Origin: Echinometra lucunter
Lineage: Eukaryota; Echinodermata; Echinoidea; Camarodonta; Echinometridae
Length of the DNA stretch: 64,000 nt
Reading direction: 5' to 3'
Assembly (NCBI GenBank): GCA_029962745.1
Contig: CM057155.1
Span: forward strand, 29,278,483-29,342,482
Both the position numbers and the translations under genes were made by a program. The notes beneath the pieces are model-generated. The model did not search any database and was not told the origin of the DNA. It worked only from the letters and a program-made list of their open reading frames with translations. Every line of letters starts with the position of its first letter. Position 1 is the first letter of the stretch. Positions 1-12,426 of this stretch are shown in pieces.

Positions 1-8
1 AAATAAGC

Positions 9-10
<2 letters not shown>

Positions 11-35
<25 letters not shown>
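11..35. repeat. (AG)n microsatellite
   Basis: Uninterrupted AG dinucleotide run near the window edge. No coding signal nearby. Confidence 0.9.
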
Positions 36-39
<4 letters not shown>

Positions 40-1339
40 AAGGAGATGGAAAGAGGAGATAGGAGTGAGAAAACATAGCCAACAGCTTAAACAGCTTAAA
101 GGTAGTAGCCCACATTTGCAAGTGGCACCCAGTCTGCACAGAAGTTTTACTTTAGATTGCTTTAAGCCACAGAAAACGCTCGTAAAGTTTTAGATCCCAG
201 TACATTCCCGTTTAGAAGGAAATATAAAACACAAATTTTCCTTTATTTTCTTTGTTTTGTAAAGGCATCTTCCTGATGCTTTAAGAGTAAAACCATTCAT
301 TTTCACTTATTATTCTTTGGAATATTGTTGTAAATTTGATAACATGATAGTTCTACACATATATCTGTTATTTAAAATTGAAATCGGCTTACTTCTCTTC
401 AAATTCTGAAACAATGTTGTGCAAATGTGGGCTGCTACCTTTAAAGGGAAATGAGATTTGAATATTGATGGCAGAATATTCTTAATCAAACCATGACGCA
501 ATATCGGAGAGTGTGTGTGTGTATGAATGTGAATGTGAGAGACAGAAAGATCACAGAAACAGAAGACAAAGATCAACTGATGTGTGCATGGAAATGAACA
601 ACAAAAAAGGTATAAATTCAGTCTTGAGTGAAAACATTTGTGAACTATTGAAATGTATATATTGCATATTTTGCAGGCAAGAGTTGCATTAATCAGCAAA
701 TAAGTGATAAATAACAATGCCTAAGAATAAGCACAAACTTTCATTATTTTTGTATTGAGTTTAGTAGAAATAATTTATTTTGACTTCCCCACCTTGCAAT
801 ATATAAAAATTTGATGAGCAGATAAATAATATCATAGATCAAATGTGTGTCATAAATATCAAAACAATAAATACATGTACACTGCTCAAATCCTAGTTCA
901 GCAATATGTAATCAATGACTGTACAATAAACTTTCATATTTTTTATTTAAAGTGTACCAATCACCAGAAAAAAAAAAATTGTGTACAGCTGTCCCCCCTC
1001 ATAACCCCCTCATAACTTTACCCAGCATTCTAGGGGCTAACGGTTAACCACTGGAAGTGGGTGGTTCCTGTGTGAAGCCTATGGGAAATGGAGAATTCAG
1101 TAGTCATGATGGGTTATGAGGTTTGAAGGATAACAACATAACACCACAAAATCAGGGCGTTGGGGGAACCGAATGGCTGTTTGATTCTGTAAATGCCTTC
1201 ATCCACATGCACGCACGTGTGCTTAAAGTAACTCTCTCCCCACTTATTTTTATGTTAACTGAGAGTATATGAACTTGCAATGTCTCTTCATAAAAGTAAT
1301 ATTCAAGACTCATATTTTGAATAAAGTATAATGACTCTA
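36..1339. other. Intergenic stretch, no gene recognised
   Basis: AT-rich sequence with a short GT-rich run near 510-535 and no supported exon. Open frames here are short, contain no recognisable family motif and lie over low-complexity sequence. The sequence is downstream of the QTGAL gene, which ends at 4823 on the minus strand. Confidence 0.6.
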
Positions 1340-1853
1340 GCCCCATTCATATTACCCAATACTGTAATATTACTGATGCGCATCAGTAAGCAATTTCAAG
1401 TGGACACCGTTCATATTACAGGGAAAATATGGTAATATTACCGTAATATTGCGGTATTCCCTCTTTCACCCCAGATCATATTGGCGCCCACCATATGGTA
1501 TTCAGTTCTATCACAAGTCCCGCACTGCATCCTGGTTACAATGCGCATTTGATTAAGGGTCAAACGAGATGCTAAGCTCCACTGCACGAGCCCTAAATGT
1601 TGCACCTATTTAGCGGATGCCGTTCATATACGCCAGGTATTTGCACTATTATGGTAATATTACTAGGTCTCAAAGCGTAAAATAGGCATCAGATAGCCGC
1701 AAAATAAGTGTAAAATAGGAGGAAGCAAATAAAGCTTTATTCGGAGGGAGCCGTTCATATAACCAGCAGTCCGAAGCGTATTCGTAAAATAGGCATAACA
1801 TTTGTGCTATCCTACTGATAGGTGGGTACGATAGGTGGGTAATATGAACGGGG
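1340..1853. mobile_element. MITE-like element with terminal inverted repeats
   Basis: The left end GCCCCATTCATATTACCC (1340-1357) is mirrored by GGGTAATATGAACGGGGC (837-853 of the second kilobase, i.e. 1837-1853). Internal sequence is full of GTAATATTAC-like palindromes and further 'TTCATAT' half-sites. There is no coding capacity, so it is non-autonomous. A related fragment in opposite orientation lies in FTCDNL1 intron 1 (about 33825-34022). Confidence 0.65.
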
Positions 1854-1958
1854 CTATTGAATCCCTCAGAAGTAAAGTATTTTTTGATGATTGGTACACT
1901 TTAACCATTCATGACTGTCCATGAGTCATAGAAGAATACAGGCAGCAGTCTTCCTAAA

Positions 1959-2668
1959 GCCCCCATTCCAATATGCAGCTCTCGCTATGATTTGGCAATT
2001 TTTTTCAGGTTGGGGTAAAAATTGACCGATCTGGACCCAATACTCGGCGATTTTTTTATTGGCATGATTGATTTTCGTTTTGGGGATGGCAACAGAAATT
2101 GTGAACGATTCAGCAGATGTTATCTAGCGGCAAGAGGGGCATCGCGAGCTTGTATGAATCTGAATAAGTGCAGCAACAGCATAACTAAAACGGAAATACT
2201 GTAGCTAAAGTGGAATCGGCGTAGTTAAAGTGGGAATAAAATGTACTGAGAGCACTGTAGGATTCCACCTTAATTACAGTAAGAAAGGGGAGCGCATAGT
2301 GAGAGCGGTTACAGCAGGAAAGTCGCCATTAGATCGGGGCAGCAGTGAGACTATATACAGCGGCGTCCAGTTTATGTCCTGTTCTGGTACCACTGTCACA
2401 ACGCTGAGAAAGATTACTATGTTCACTCTGCTGTGTTTATGCTGTAGTTACGTTCTTTCCACTCGCTTTACGATCAGTTTTGATCGGGAAGATCGGGATG
2501 AATCTCAAAATTTATTGCCGATCTCAACAACTACCCGATTTTTCTGCATTCTCACAACGCTGCTACCATGATGCTACCGATTATGACCCTCGTACGCTTT
2601 TGCCGCTCTCCACCGATTTGATAGATCGGGAGAGATTGGCATCCAGATAGTGATAGTGGAATGGGGGC
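1959..2668. mobile_element. Possible TIR element, about 710 bp
   Basis: Perfect 12-bp inverted termini GCCCCCATTCCA (1959-1970) and TGGAATGGGGGC (2657-2668). Inside are several GATCGGG/CCGATC half-sites. The open frames inside show no transposase motif. The 12-bp match alone is modest evidence, so this is tentative. Confidence 0.4.
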
Positions 2669-4016
2669 GGTAATGTTCTCAATAAGGAAGTAATGAAAAG
2701 TAACTAATGAGAATTATTACATTAAGTAAACTACAGATGAAAAATTACTAGAAAAAATGAACATTTAGAAAAGGGTACAATACAAAAAAAAAATAAATGA
2801 TATAGCCATGTCATACTCAAACAGTAAATCAAAAGAATTTCTATTTTTCTTGAAAATGAAGAAAATGTTAAATTCTGTGTACAAAATGAATGGAGAGTTG
2901 TCCACAATGACATCAGAGATACTGGCAAAGTTGCCAACTCAAGGATCCCAATAATATGGATTTACTTTAATTTTCCAAAAATCATAACTCTTGAATGGAT
3001 TGTCTGATTTTGCTCAAACTTTACTGTTTATTCTTTCTTGTTCATCTCCATTCACTAAAAGCACACTGAAGCCTGGGTTCCATTCTCCTTTAACAAATAT
3101 CCTAAAGCAGTGTAAAAAGCCTGCATCTGTTAAAAGCATACTGGTAGACAATGTGAAACTATTTTTTATTTCCATCATCAGCATATACTACATAACCACA
3201 CATGTGAATGGCCCGCTGTTTTTATTGCCCCATATTTTTACTAACTTATTTGCTTTGATGACGGTCCCTCAGACAGGGTTTCACATTGCAAAACCCGGGT
3301 TGGTTCTTAAGCACTTCACATTTCATTAGTATTCAACTGTCAAAGAGAGAAAAAATCATTACAGAAGTATTCTCACACATAATACATGTACATAACCATC
3401 TTGTCATACAGCAGTCTATTTTTACTGTACAAAATATTAATCATCACAACAGAAGGTACATGTACTTTTGAGGTTTTGTAATAAAAGTGACTGGTTGATC
3501 AAAAATAACAATTGGATTTAAATTTGAATTAATCTTTCTCAGATAAAAATACAGTTCATTAAGTACTACAGCCAAGACCTTGATGAAATTTTTGGACACA
3601 TTTATGATAACATTTGTCAATGTACCAATGCCACATTGAGCCTCAAGTGTAGAATTCAATGAAGAAAAAAATGTAAAGTTTGTCCATATCAATGTTATAT
3701 ACCCCATTCATTCCAAATAAATATGAATTTTTAAAAGCAGTTTCTTTCACCTGTGTCTTGTATTTTCTGAAGATATGCTGAGATGATATTGACATCACCA
3801 GGTGGACCATCCCCAATTCAAAGCTACCAACAAAAATTCACTGGACCTTGCGGAAAACCGGAGTGGTATTTCCTGAAACTAATTAGTCTACAAGGTTTTT
3901 CTTTGGTGATGGAAAGTACCATGATGGGAATGCTACTTTCTGCTACTCTCAAAACAAAGGATTCTTATACAATATACACCACTAATTGCTCAAATTGTAC
4001 ATGCTGAAGGGTGGGG
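2669..4016. other. Intergenic stretch, no gene recognised
   Basis: AT-rich, with short open frames only and no splice-bounded coding segment I could recognise on either strand. Confidence 0.5.
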
Positions 4017-4740
4017 GGGGGGGGGGAGAGGAGATTTGTCTCATTGAGGCCTGTACATCATCTGCGTAAATCATTTTCTGAAAAGCCCCCTAAACAGGGA
4101 TTAAAGTAGGAGTGTCTTTTATTTATACCCTAAACAGTTAAACATGTCTAACATCTCTGATTTTTATACCATTAACAGGGATTTTATTCAAGGACTGCAG
4201 CATCATACCTCTGAATTTGATACCCTTTTTCTAGATGTTTTTTTTCTGTTTTTGTCACCCTTATCAGGTTCCCCGCCTGGTGCTGAAAACAACCCTATTT
4301 CTACGTTTTCATAGGCCTCAATGAGACCCCCCACACCCCCCCCCCCCACTTAAAATCTCTGATTTTAATACCATTAACAGGGATTTTATTCAAGGACTGC
4401 AGCATCATACCTCTGAATTTGATACCCTTTTTCTAGATTTTTTTTCTGTTTTTGTTACCCTTAACAGGTTCCCCGCCTGGTGCTGAAAACAGCCCTATTT
4501 CTGCTTTTTCATAGGCCTCAATGAGACCCCCCACCCCCCCCCCCCCCACTTAACATCTCTGATTTTAATACCATTAACAGGGATTTTATTCAAGGACTGC
4601 AGCATCATACCTCTGAATTTGATACCCTTTTTCTAGATTTTTTTTCTGTTTTTATTACCCTTAACAGGTTCCCCGCCTGGTGCTGAAACAACCCTATTTC
4701 TACTTTTTCATAGGTCTCAATGAGACCCCCCCCCCCCTTG
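4017..4740. repeat. Tandem repeat, about 200-bp unit, three copies, bounded by inverted GTCTCATTGAGGCCT
   Basis: Three near-identical units begin near 4152, 4355 and 4555. Each runs through CCATTAACAGGGATTTTATT and the CTCTGAATTTGATACCC segment to a C tract preceded by TCAATGAGACC. The outer edge at 4032-4050 carries the same motif inverted (GTCTCATTGAGGCC) beside a G tract, so the array looks like an expanded element with terminal inverted repeats. On the minus strand each unit holds an AATAAA hexamer (plus-strand TTTATT at 4183, 4385 and 4585), directly downstream of the QTGAL stop codon. Confidence 0.85.
4585..4590 (-). promoter_or_regulatory. Candidate poly(A) signal for QTGAL
   Basis: AATAAA on the minus strand, about 233 nt past the stop codon at 4823. 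It is the nearest such hexamer that I see. It lies in the first of three tandem repeat units, so two further identical hexamers follow at 4385-4390 and 4183-4188. Which one is used cannot be told from sequence. Confidence 0.35.
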
Positions 4741-4822
4741 GCTGTAAGGCAAGAGGGCATACCATGTTAAATACTAGTACTGAGGATTTGTTGGTCGCAA
4801 CCGGGATCCGGTACAACATCTG

Positions 4823-4903
4823 TCAACTGCAGAAGTAGTAGTCTCTGCCCTCTTGAAGGTTCAGAGATGCCAGGTTCTTTTCAAAGCCTCCTTCTGTTAG
4901 GTC
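4823..4903 (-). CDS. QTGAL: QTGAL coding exon 12 with stop
   Basis: 81 nt from CCTGCAG to TGA (4825-4823). Encodes [20 protein letters not shown] and DYYFCS, the conserved C-terminus. Confidence 0.96.
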   Translation of the reverse strand, partial: DLTEGGFEKNLASLNLQEGRDYYFCS

Positions 4904-7900
4904 CTGCAGGGATAGAAAAGAGAATATGAAATGCTGGGTGAATACCAAGTATAAATCTAAATGAGAAGAAAAATGAATCTTTGATTCAAACAGTGATCTA
5001 TTGGAATAGAAAGACATTGTTTTAAAGATAATGTGAGCTCTGTTCACACAATTACAATGTAAAAGAAATTGTCTCCAAGCAACTGACAAAATTTTGTTAT
5101 GTAGCACACATAGTCTGGTTTATCTGGGAGGAGGTTTTGAAAAACTTGAAATGATAAGAAACTGGATCAATCTGTCAGTTCATTGCACACATATATGGGT
5201 ATATGGAACTGCACACGTGGCAAATTACTGGAAGCTCTTTTCAAAAGTTTTCTTTTACTCTGAGATTTTTTTTTCACATTTGCCAAAGATAGGTAAACAA
5301 ACAAAAAAAAAAAATGTAGAAAAAGGGGGGGGGGGGAACAAGAAGAAAAGATAAGTTAACAAAGTACTATTTGTGCCATGGGCATCAATGGGGGGGGGGG
5401 GGGGGACAGGGGAACATGTCTCCCCCAACTTTTAGGGGTGGGGCACAATAGGGTATGCCCCCCCAAAATAGCTGAGGACTTCCCACCCCCCTTCGTCATC
5501 AAATTTTTGGTGTATGTCCCCCTCCCCTAATTTTTAAGCTGAGGACCTTTTTTTATAGAGTGTCCCCCAAATATGAAACTGATTGATGCCCCTGATTTGT
5601 GCTGAATTATACAACCAAACATCACAAACATAATGCAGAACAAAAAATAATCCCTCAAGATGCTTAATAAATAAACTTTCGAACAACAGGAATTTTCATT
5701 TTTTTATTCCAACACTGTATTGATACATACCTGTTTTACACATATTATGAAGGGAGGAGTAGCATCAGTAAAGTGAACAATAGGAACCCTGGGTTTCGGT
5801 AACCTCTGGAATGAAAAATTAAGGATAACAGCAAAGAGAATGAACAAGAAATTACAGGAAGAAATTAATGATAAAAAGAGTGAAATGAACATGCACTCAG
5901 TGAAAAGGGGAAAAGGGTGGTTGATAATGACTGAAAATATTGTACTGATAATGCTGTGGGTGTTGTGATTTTCATTTCCTTCTATAATTACACAGATGCT
6001 GTTTAAACTTTACTGGAATGTATTTGCCTAATGTGAGTTTACAATCACATAACTTTAGATGAAAATGACTTATTTATGTTGTATCACAGCTTCTTAATAT
6101 TAATATGCGGCAATTTCTCCAAGTACTGAAAATGCCGTTGATTTCACGTGATTAAATTTTGCGCTGAGCAACCCAAGAACATATTCATGGGTTCTTAAAT
6201 TTGCGCTGCACAATTATTTGCAAAAGTGTAATATGAAATTGTGCTAGTATTTTCGTGAGTTCAAGAATTTGTGCTTGCCGAAAATAGCGCGAAATCTGCG
6301 AAAATTAACATAATGTGAATATTTCTGCATTTAGAGTATTCAATTAAAGGTTTTAAAATGCACTATCAAGACTCAACTCTACAAGAGAATTCTTTAACTA
6401 GTCTTGTATTCACTCACCTTACTTTCTTCATAGATATACACTCCTTTCTCAATCTTCTTCTCATCAACATCACAGAATGCAAGCACCTGTCAATCAAAGA
6501 TAAACTCATGCTAAAGAAATCATCTTAAAAATCAGGGCAAGTGATTATATTAACACATACATCAATCATCCATAGACATGGGCAAGGAATTAAAAATAAT
6601 GACAAAATAAAGAAAGAGGGAAGCTTCCACTGATTTGATGTCATGTTTGCTACACTAATTTACTTTTGGAAGGTCAATGCTTGAACTCAATAACGTAAGT
6701 CACAGAAACTGAACATGTTTCAGGGCATTTACACCCATTGAACATTAAACAAGATAGGGGCATACACACAGGGTAAGTATGCCATCTCAGGGAACATAAT
6801 GTACATAAACTATTTAAGGGGAGGTCAGTTCACACTATGTTAAACTGTCAACTTTCAACAAGAGAAATGCCTAAGGATAAAAAATAAATGCTGAGCTGTC
6901 ATATTAGCATGATCTCATGATAATCCTTACCCACAAATAATGGTTTTGTTTGATATGATGTTTTAACAGGTGATGGAACCTGATTCCTTAGTGAATAAAA
7001 GGCTTGGTTGAAATTATTATAATTTCAAGAAACTCACTATGCTACTTGAATATAGGATAAATAAATACTTGAATTGGGATAAAAATAAGGCTTATAGTGT
7101 AAAAAAACCAGTCTGAAAGTTTCAAAGAACAATATCCACAGGAAGTATTTTTAAATATCAAAAATGTGAACCATTGTTTGAAAAACATACAAGGGTTGGT
7201 TGCACAGACTAGACGTGAGGAGTGTGCATGCACGCAAGGCTCACTCGACCGTAGTGTGGTATTGGCGTATCACGCGGAGGGAGGCAGTTAACAGTCTTTA
7301 TGATTTCAAGCAAAACGGTCCTCTTATATAATGTCCGTGAGATTAAAAATAATAAAATCGCTGTTTCTGTCTTACTAACAGCTTTTCACTCCAAATTATG
7401 GTTGGCTTCAGGGCTTTTGAATATAAATACAAGTACTCACACACATGTTTCATCTTAGTTTGAGAATTTTTTAAATCAGCTGCTCACAAATAGCCAATGG
7501 CTTTGATTAAACCTCCATGTTGTAATACAATGTGAAGTGATTTGTTGCAATATTCCAATCATGATACACGACTTTTATCCATTTATGCAAAAAGGGGAAA
7601 TATTCCAAACATGAACCTTGACTAATGGTAATAAAACTGAATGTAGCATTAGGGGCCTAAATAAAACAATGTTTTATTTCTAATAAATTAAATGGATAAA
7701 AGTAATATCCCAGATTCAAATCTTGGTCAGGCAATGGAATTTTTTCACATTCTTTTTTATAAAAGTAATATGTTACTTATAACAGGTGACACTGCCTGAA
7801 ATCATCCTGTTCAGACAAGAATTTATCAAATTTAGCTGTACGAGAAGTTTTGCAGGTATGAATGAGCACACCTTGTGTTTATTCTCTTCCTTCAGTGATC

Positions 7901-10900
7901 GATAGAACTTTCTACCCTGCTTCCCAGCATTCCAGATTGTAAACTGCTTCCACCTGCATAGAACCTGATCCTCCAGGGATGAAACCTGTATCGTCCAGAT
8001 TGTATCTCTATAAAAACAGAAAGGATTACAATTAAACTATCCTCAAGGTTAGATGAATCACATTCATGAACAATCACAATCCTTTCCATTGGTCTATTTC
8101 TCCTCAATAACATCATCTTTGAAAAAGAAAGATTTGAAAAAGAACATATAACAATAGTGTACCAAAGAGATTGCCAATATGCAAGAAATGATTATGGAAA
8201 TACACTATATCTCATTTCATTATCCATATCATATTCACTTATACATCAATTCATACCTTACGAATTTCAATAATATACTGACATATTCATTCCATCATTC
8301 ATTCTTTCATTCCTTTAATACTTAACTCACTCTTTATTCACTGATCAATTCATTTATCTATTCACTCAGTAAATGTTCATTCCATGTACCGTTCAGATCG
8401 ATTTCTTCATTCCATAGTCATTCACATATTTATTCATTTGTTAAACTTGGTACAACCATCCATTCCTTCTCTCCATGATCTTTCATAAGTTAATGATTTA
8501 CTCATTTACCTTCCATTCTTCAAAATATCTTGCTTTTCCCCCCCGATTCAAACCAGTGATGGAACACAAAACTGCTCCTGAGTGATTCTCATATATCATA
8601 ACTTCTTTTTACATCAACTATGTGCATTCATGCATTCGTTCATTCATCCATTCATTCATTCATTCAGTTACTCATGAATCCATTTATGGATTCCTTCAAT
8701 TGATGATTGCTTGATTGATTCATCTATTGACTCATCTATTTATTTATGCAGAATCTCACCTGTGAACAGAGTGGGTCGTTGCCCCTTGGTGGTATCTATA
8801 CATCATAAGAACTTCATCAACTCGACAGAGTTCCCCTCCACCTCTCAGATGTGCCATAAAGAAGATCAAATCTTCAGGGGTACCCTATAATTAGGATAAT
8901 ATTGTCTAAGTTACATTTTCGAAAAAAATCTTTTATAAGCATAACAAATTTTGAAATGAATGACAACTCATGCAATGACAATACAAAGTAGGAGAGAAAA
9001 AGGACTGCCAACTACTCAAGGTAAACTTGCATTTAGGTAATAACAGGAATTTGGGAAAGTTTCTCACTCCATCAAATAAAGACCTTTTACTGAATGTCTG
9101 GAACTATGAAAACATATCTACCAAAAGATTTTAAAGGGGTATGATAGCAAAGTACTGAAGTAGCATAATCTTCAGGAATTGGATTAGGTTTTTAGTTAAC
9201 TACAGACATAACGTACATGCATGACTTTATATGTGCAAGCGATAAGGAGATTTTAAAAATAAGGCTATTCTGTTGTGGAAAGAAAACAGTGAATCAATAC
9301 TGCATGATTTCTAATTCCATGTTTAGCTTTTGGAACAACCTGCTGTACAATTGTAAAACTCATACTGGTGCAATAATTGCTCAAGATCAATTTCCTAAAT
9401 TCATCACATTCTGAACTTTGAAAATTGGTACTACCTAAACATAACCCTTATCCTAACCATATAACCCAATTACATCCCTAACATAGTCTGCAAGCCAGAC
9501 AGTAATTGACACTACAGTGTGTAAATTAGAATGCATTGCAGGGGAGCGTTTCATGAAGAGTTTTGTCGGTGATTTTTACCCAATAATTTGCTGTCAGCCA
9601 ATCAGATGCAAGGATTTTCAGTAGCTTGTAACATTTGTCGGTGATTTTCACCGACAAAACTCTTCATGAAACGCTCCCCTGGAGAGAGGCTGGCACGAGT
9701 GCCTCCTGACTGTGTCAGTATAAAGGATCAGCTATACCACCTAAGTACTCGATCCCCATATAGCTAAGTTAGTCTCACAAACAGACCTCTATACATGTTT
9801 CGACTGACCAGGGTTAGTGCCTGCAAACTAATCCTAACCTTAAAAATTTGACGCAATAAGTGAAGCTTGGCGCAATTTTTGCCAAATCAAATGTCAGAGA
9901 GCACATATTTTCTTTCCTAAAATTTTTTTCCCAAATACATGACAGACTAACCTTTCCACTTTCATCAAATTTGCCTACTTTGTTATAGACTTTTCTATGG
10001 CAGAACCACGTTGGCATGGCAACAGTTGGACCATGGGATGTGTACGCCTGATGGAAAATATGAACACAATTGGTGACTAACACAGTGAATATATAATGAT
10101 AACAATCATAACTATCAATCCTAAGAAACATGATTAAATACAACAGTGGAAGTAAAAACCAAAAAAAATAATAAAAGAAACATGATTAAAGGCATTGGTT
10201 AACATTGTTATGATTTTAAAAAATCTTGTTTTGTTACTTGAAAATGGGCTAAACATAAGGCTTATAGTGTAAAAATACCAGTCTGAAAGTTTCAAAGTAT
10301 AATATCCACAGGAAGTATTTTTATATATCAAAAATGTGAACCAATGTTTGAAAAATATACAAGGGTCGGTTGCACAGAATAGACATAGGGAGTGCACATG
10401 CGCGTATGACTCACCTTACCGTACTGTGTGTATTGGCGTATCACGCGGCGGGAGACACATAACGGCATTTTCAAATTCAAGCAAAGTAGTCCTCTTAGTG
10501 ATTGTCTCGTGAGACGAAGGATAATAAAATTGCCGTTTGCGTCTAACTTACACTTTTTCATTCCAAATTATGGTTGGTTTCAGGGTTTTTTAGTACAAAT
10601 ACAAGTACTCATACACATGTTTCATCTTAGTTTGAGAATTTTTTAAATCAGCTACTCACAAAGTTAGCCAATGCCTTTAAATACAACACTGGAAGTAATA
10701 ACCAAAAACAGCAATAACAAAGCTGCATAATGGATGAATTTCTGTTTATTTTAATACATTTTTCAAACAACTGCTAGAAGTTTTAGAGAAATTACATTTT
10801 AAAAATTATTAACAAACATTAATGAAAAAAAAAAATCACACTGGCTATCTAATGAACAGGATCTGTAAACTGTCCAATGAAATATAATATTTCACACACA

Positions 10901-12395
10901 GTTGTATTTCTTATGTGTCCTAAAGTACCTGTGTATACAGCTGCTCTTGACTGAGTCTATTACACCAATCTGTGAATCGTGGAGTAGAGTCTCCTGGGAA
11001 TCTACTGAATCTACAACCAACAATCTGAAAACAGAGGAAAAAAATTAAGAGCTTTATTCACGAAATAAGTTCATCAGGATGGTGAATTAAATCAGTGTTA
11101 AGTTCTCTATTCACATCCAAGAATTTTGTTTACCTGTGACAGTTTCGACAATGGGCTGTCATCTTCTTCAGACGGCGACTAATTGGCGAATGATGATTTT
11201 GGCGCCAATTAGAAATCACCCAGGTGTGAAACTCGGGTGTTTCTAATTGGCGCCAAAATCATCATTCGCCAATTAGTAGTCGCCGTCTGAAGTAGATGAC
11301 AGCCCATCGTCGAAACTGTCACAGGTAAACAAAATTCTTGCATGTGTATAGAGAACTTAACACTTAAGAGCTTTATTCCTCAATCATACTACGTATAATT
11401 TGAATTGTTAATTTCTGTTTCTTTGTTTGATTTGTTTTGAAGACAGTAATGATATTAAGATATTCTGGGAAAAGTGCTCATATATGTAAAACAAGGTAAA
11501 AAAAAAAAAGGAACTTCAAGATACACAGATTTCAAGTGATTATATTCAAGTATTCCAAGAACTTCTTTTCAAGTCTATTTTGCAAGCTTTTCACAGAACT
11601 GTGAGGACAAAGCATACAAACTTAGGCATGAGTAGAAGACGCACTTACGGTGTTTGGTCTCGTGACAGCCGCAGCATACTGCATCTCTATTCTCCTGCTA
11701 TCCATGACATCATCCTGCAAATAAGAATGGGAATACAGGAATATGGAATATCCTCTTACCTATGTGTATCAGCCTATCAGGCAGATGATCTGGGGAAGTG
11801 GGGTGGGGTGGGGTGAAGTAGATCTTTCATTTGGCTTTAAATACAATATCTTTATTCTTTACACAAACATTTATATTGCTTTCGAATGTCCAAAATATTT
11901 CACAATGATATTCATCATAATGCATGTTTATGAAAATATGATGAATTTGTCTGTTCATCAAAGAAGGACATTTTTTCTTATTTGAAATAAAAATTCACAC
12001 ATTAGATGTTGAATCAAACTTCTCCAAACAACCCAAGTTCTTCCTGACTATATTTACTATGAAAAAAAGTTTTCAATCTTCTCTTAATTACATATTTTTG
12101 AATGGAAAATTTGGTAATGAATGAAAGAAAGGAACTTGTGGGAAACCATCAGAAGATGGAAGAAAACTAGTTAGGACATTGTGAAAGGATGCATTGTGAG
12201 GGGACGCAATATGCTGTGAGACATATTGGAGGGGAATGTGAATGGCAAAAGGGGGAGAGGCAGTCCAAGAACTGTGATGGTGTCTGAACTGTAAGGTGAC
12301 TTGACTTATGATAAAGAGGAAGGCGGGCAATAGAGAGGGGTGAAGAAGTGACGATTTGACTCTGGTGTGTGGACCTGCCCCATTGGCAGAACACC

Positions 12396-12426
<31 letters not shown>

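Noticed and set aside
2022..2571. Two small plus-strand frames inside a TIR-bounded segment
   Set aside because: Not similar to any transposase and without catalytic motifs.
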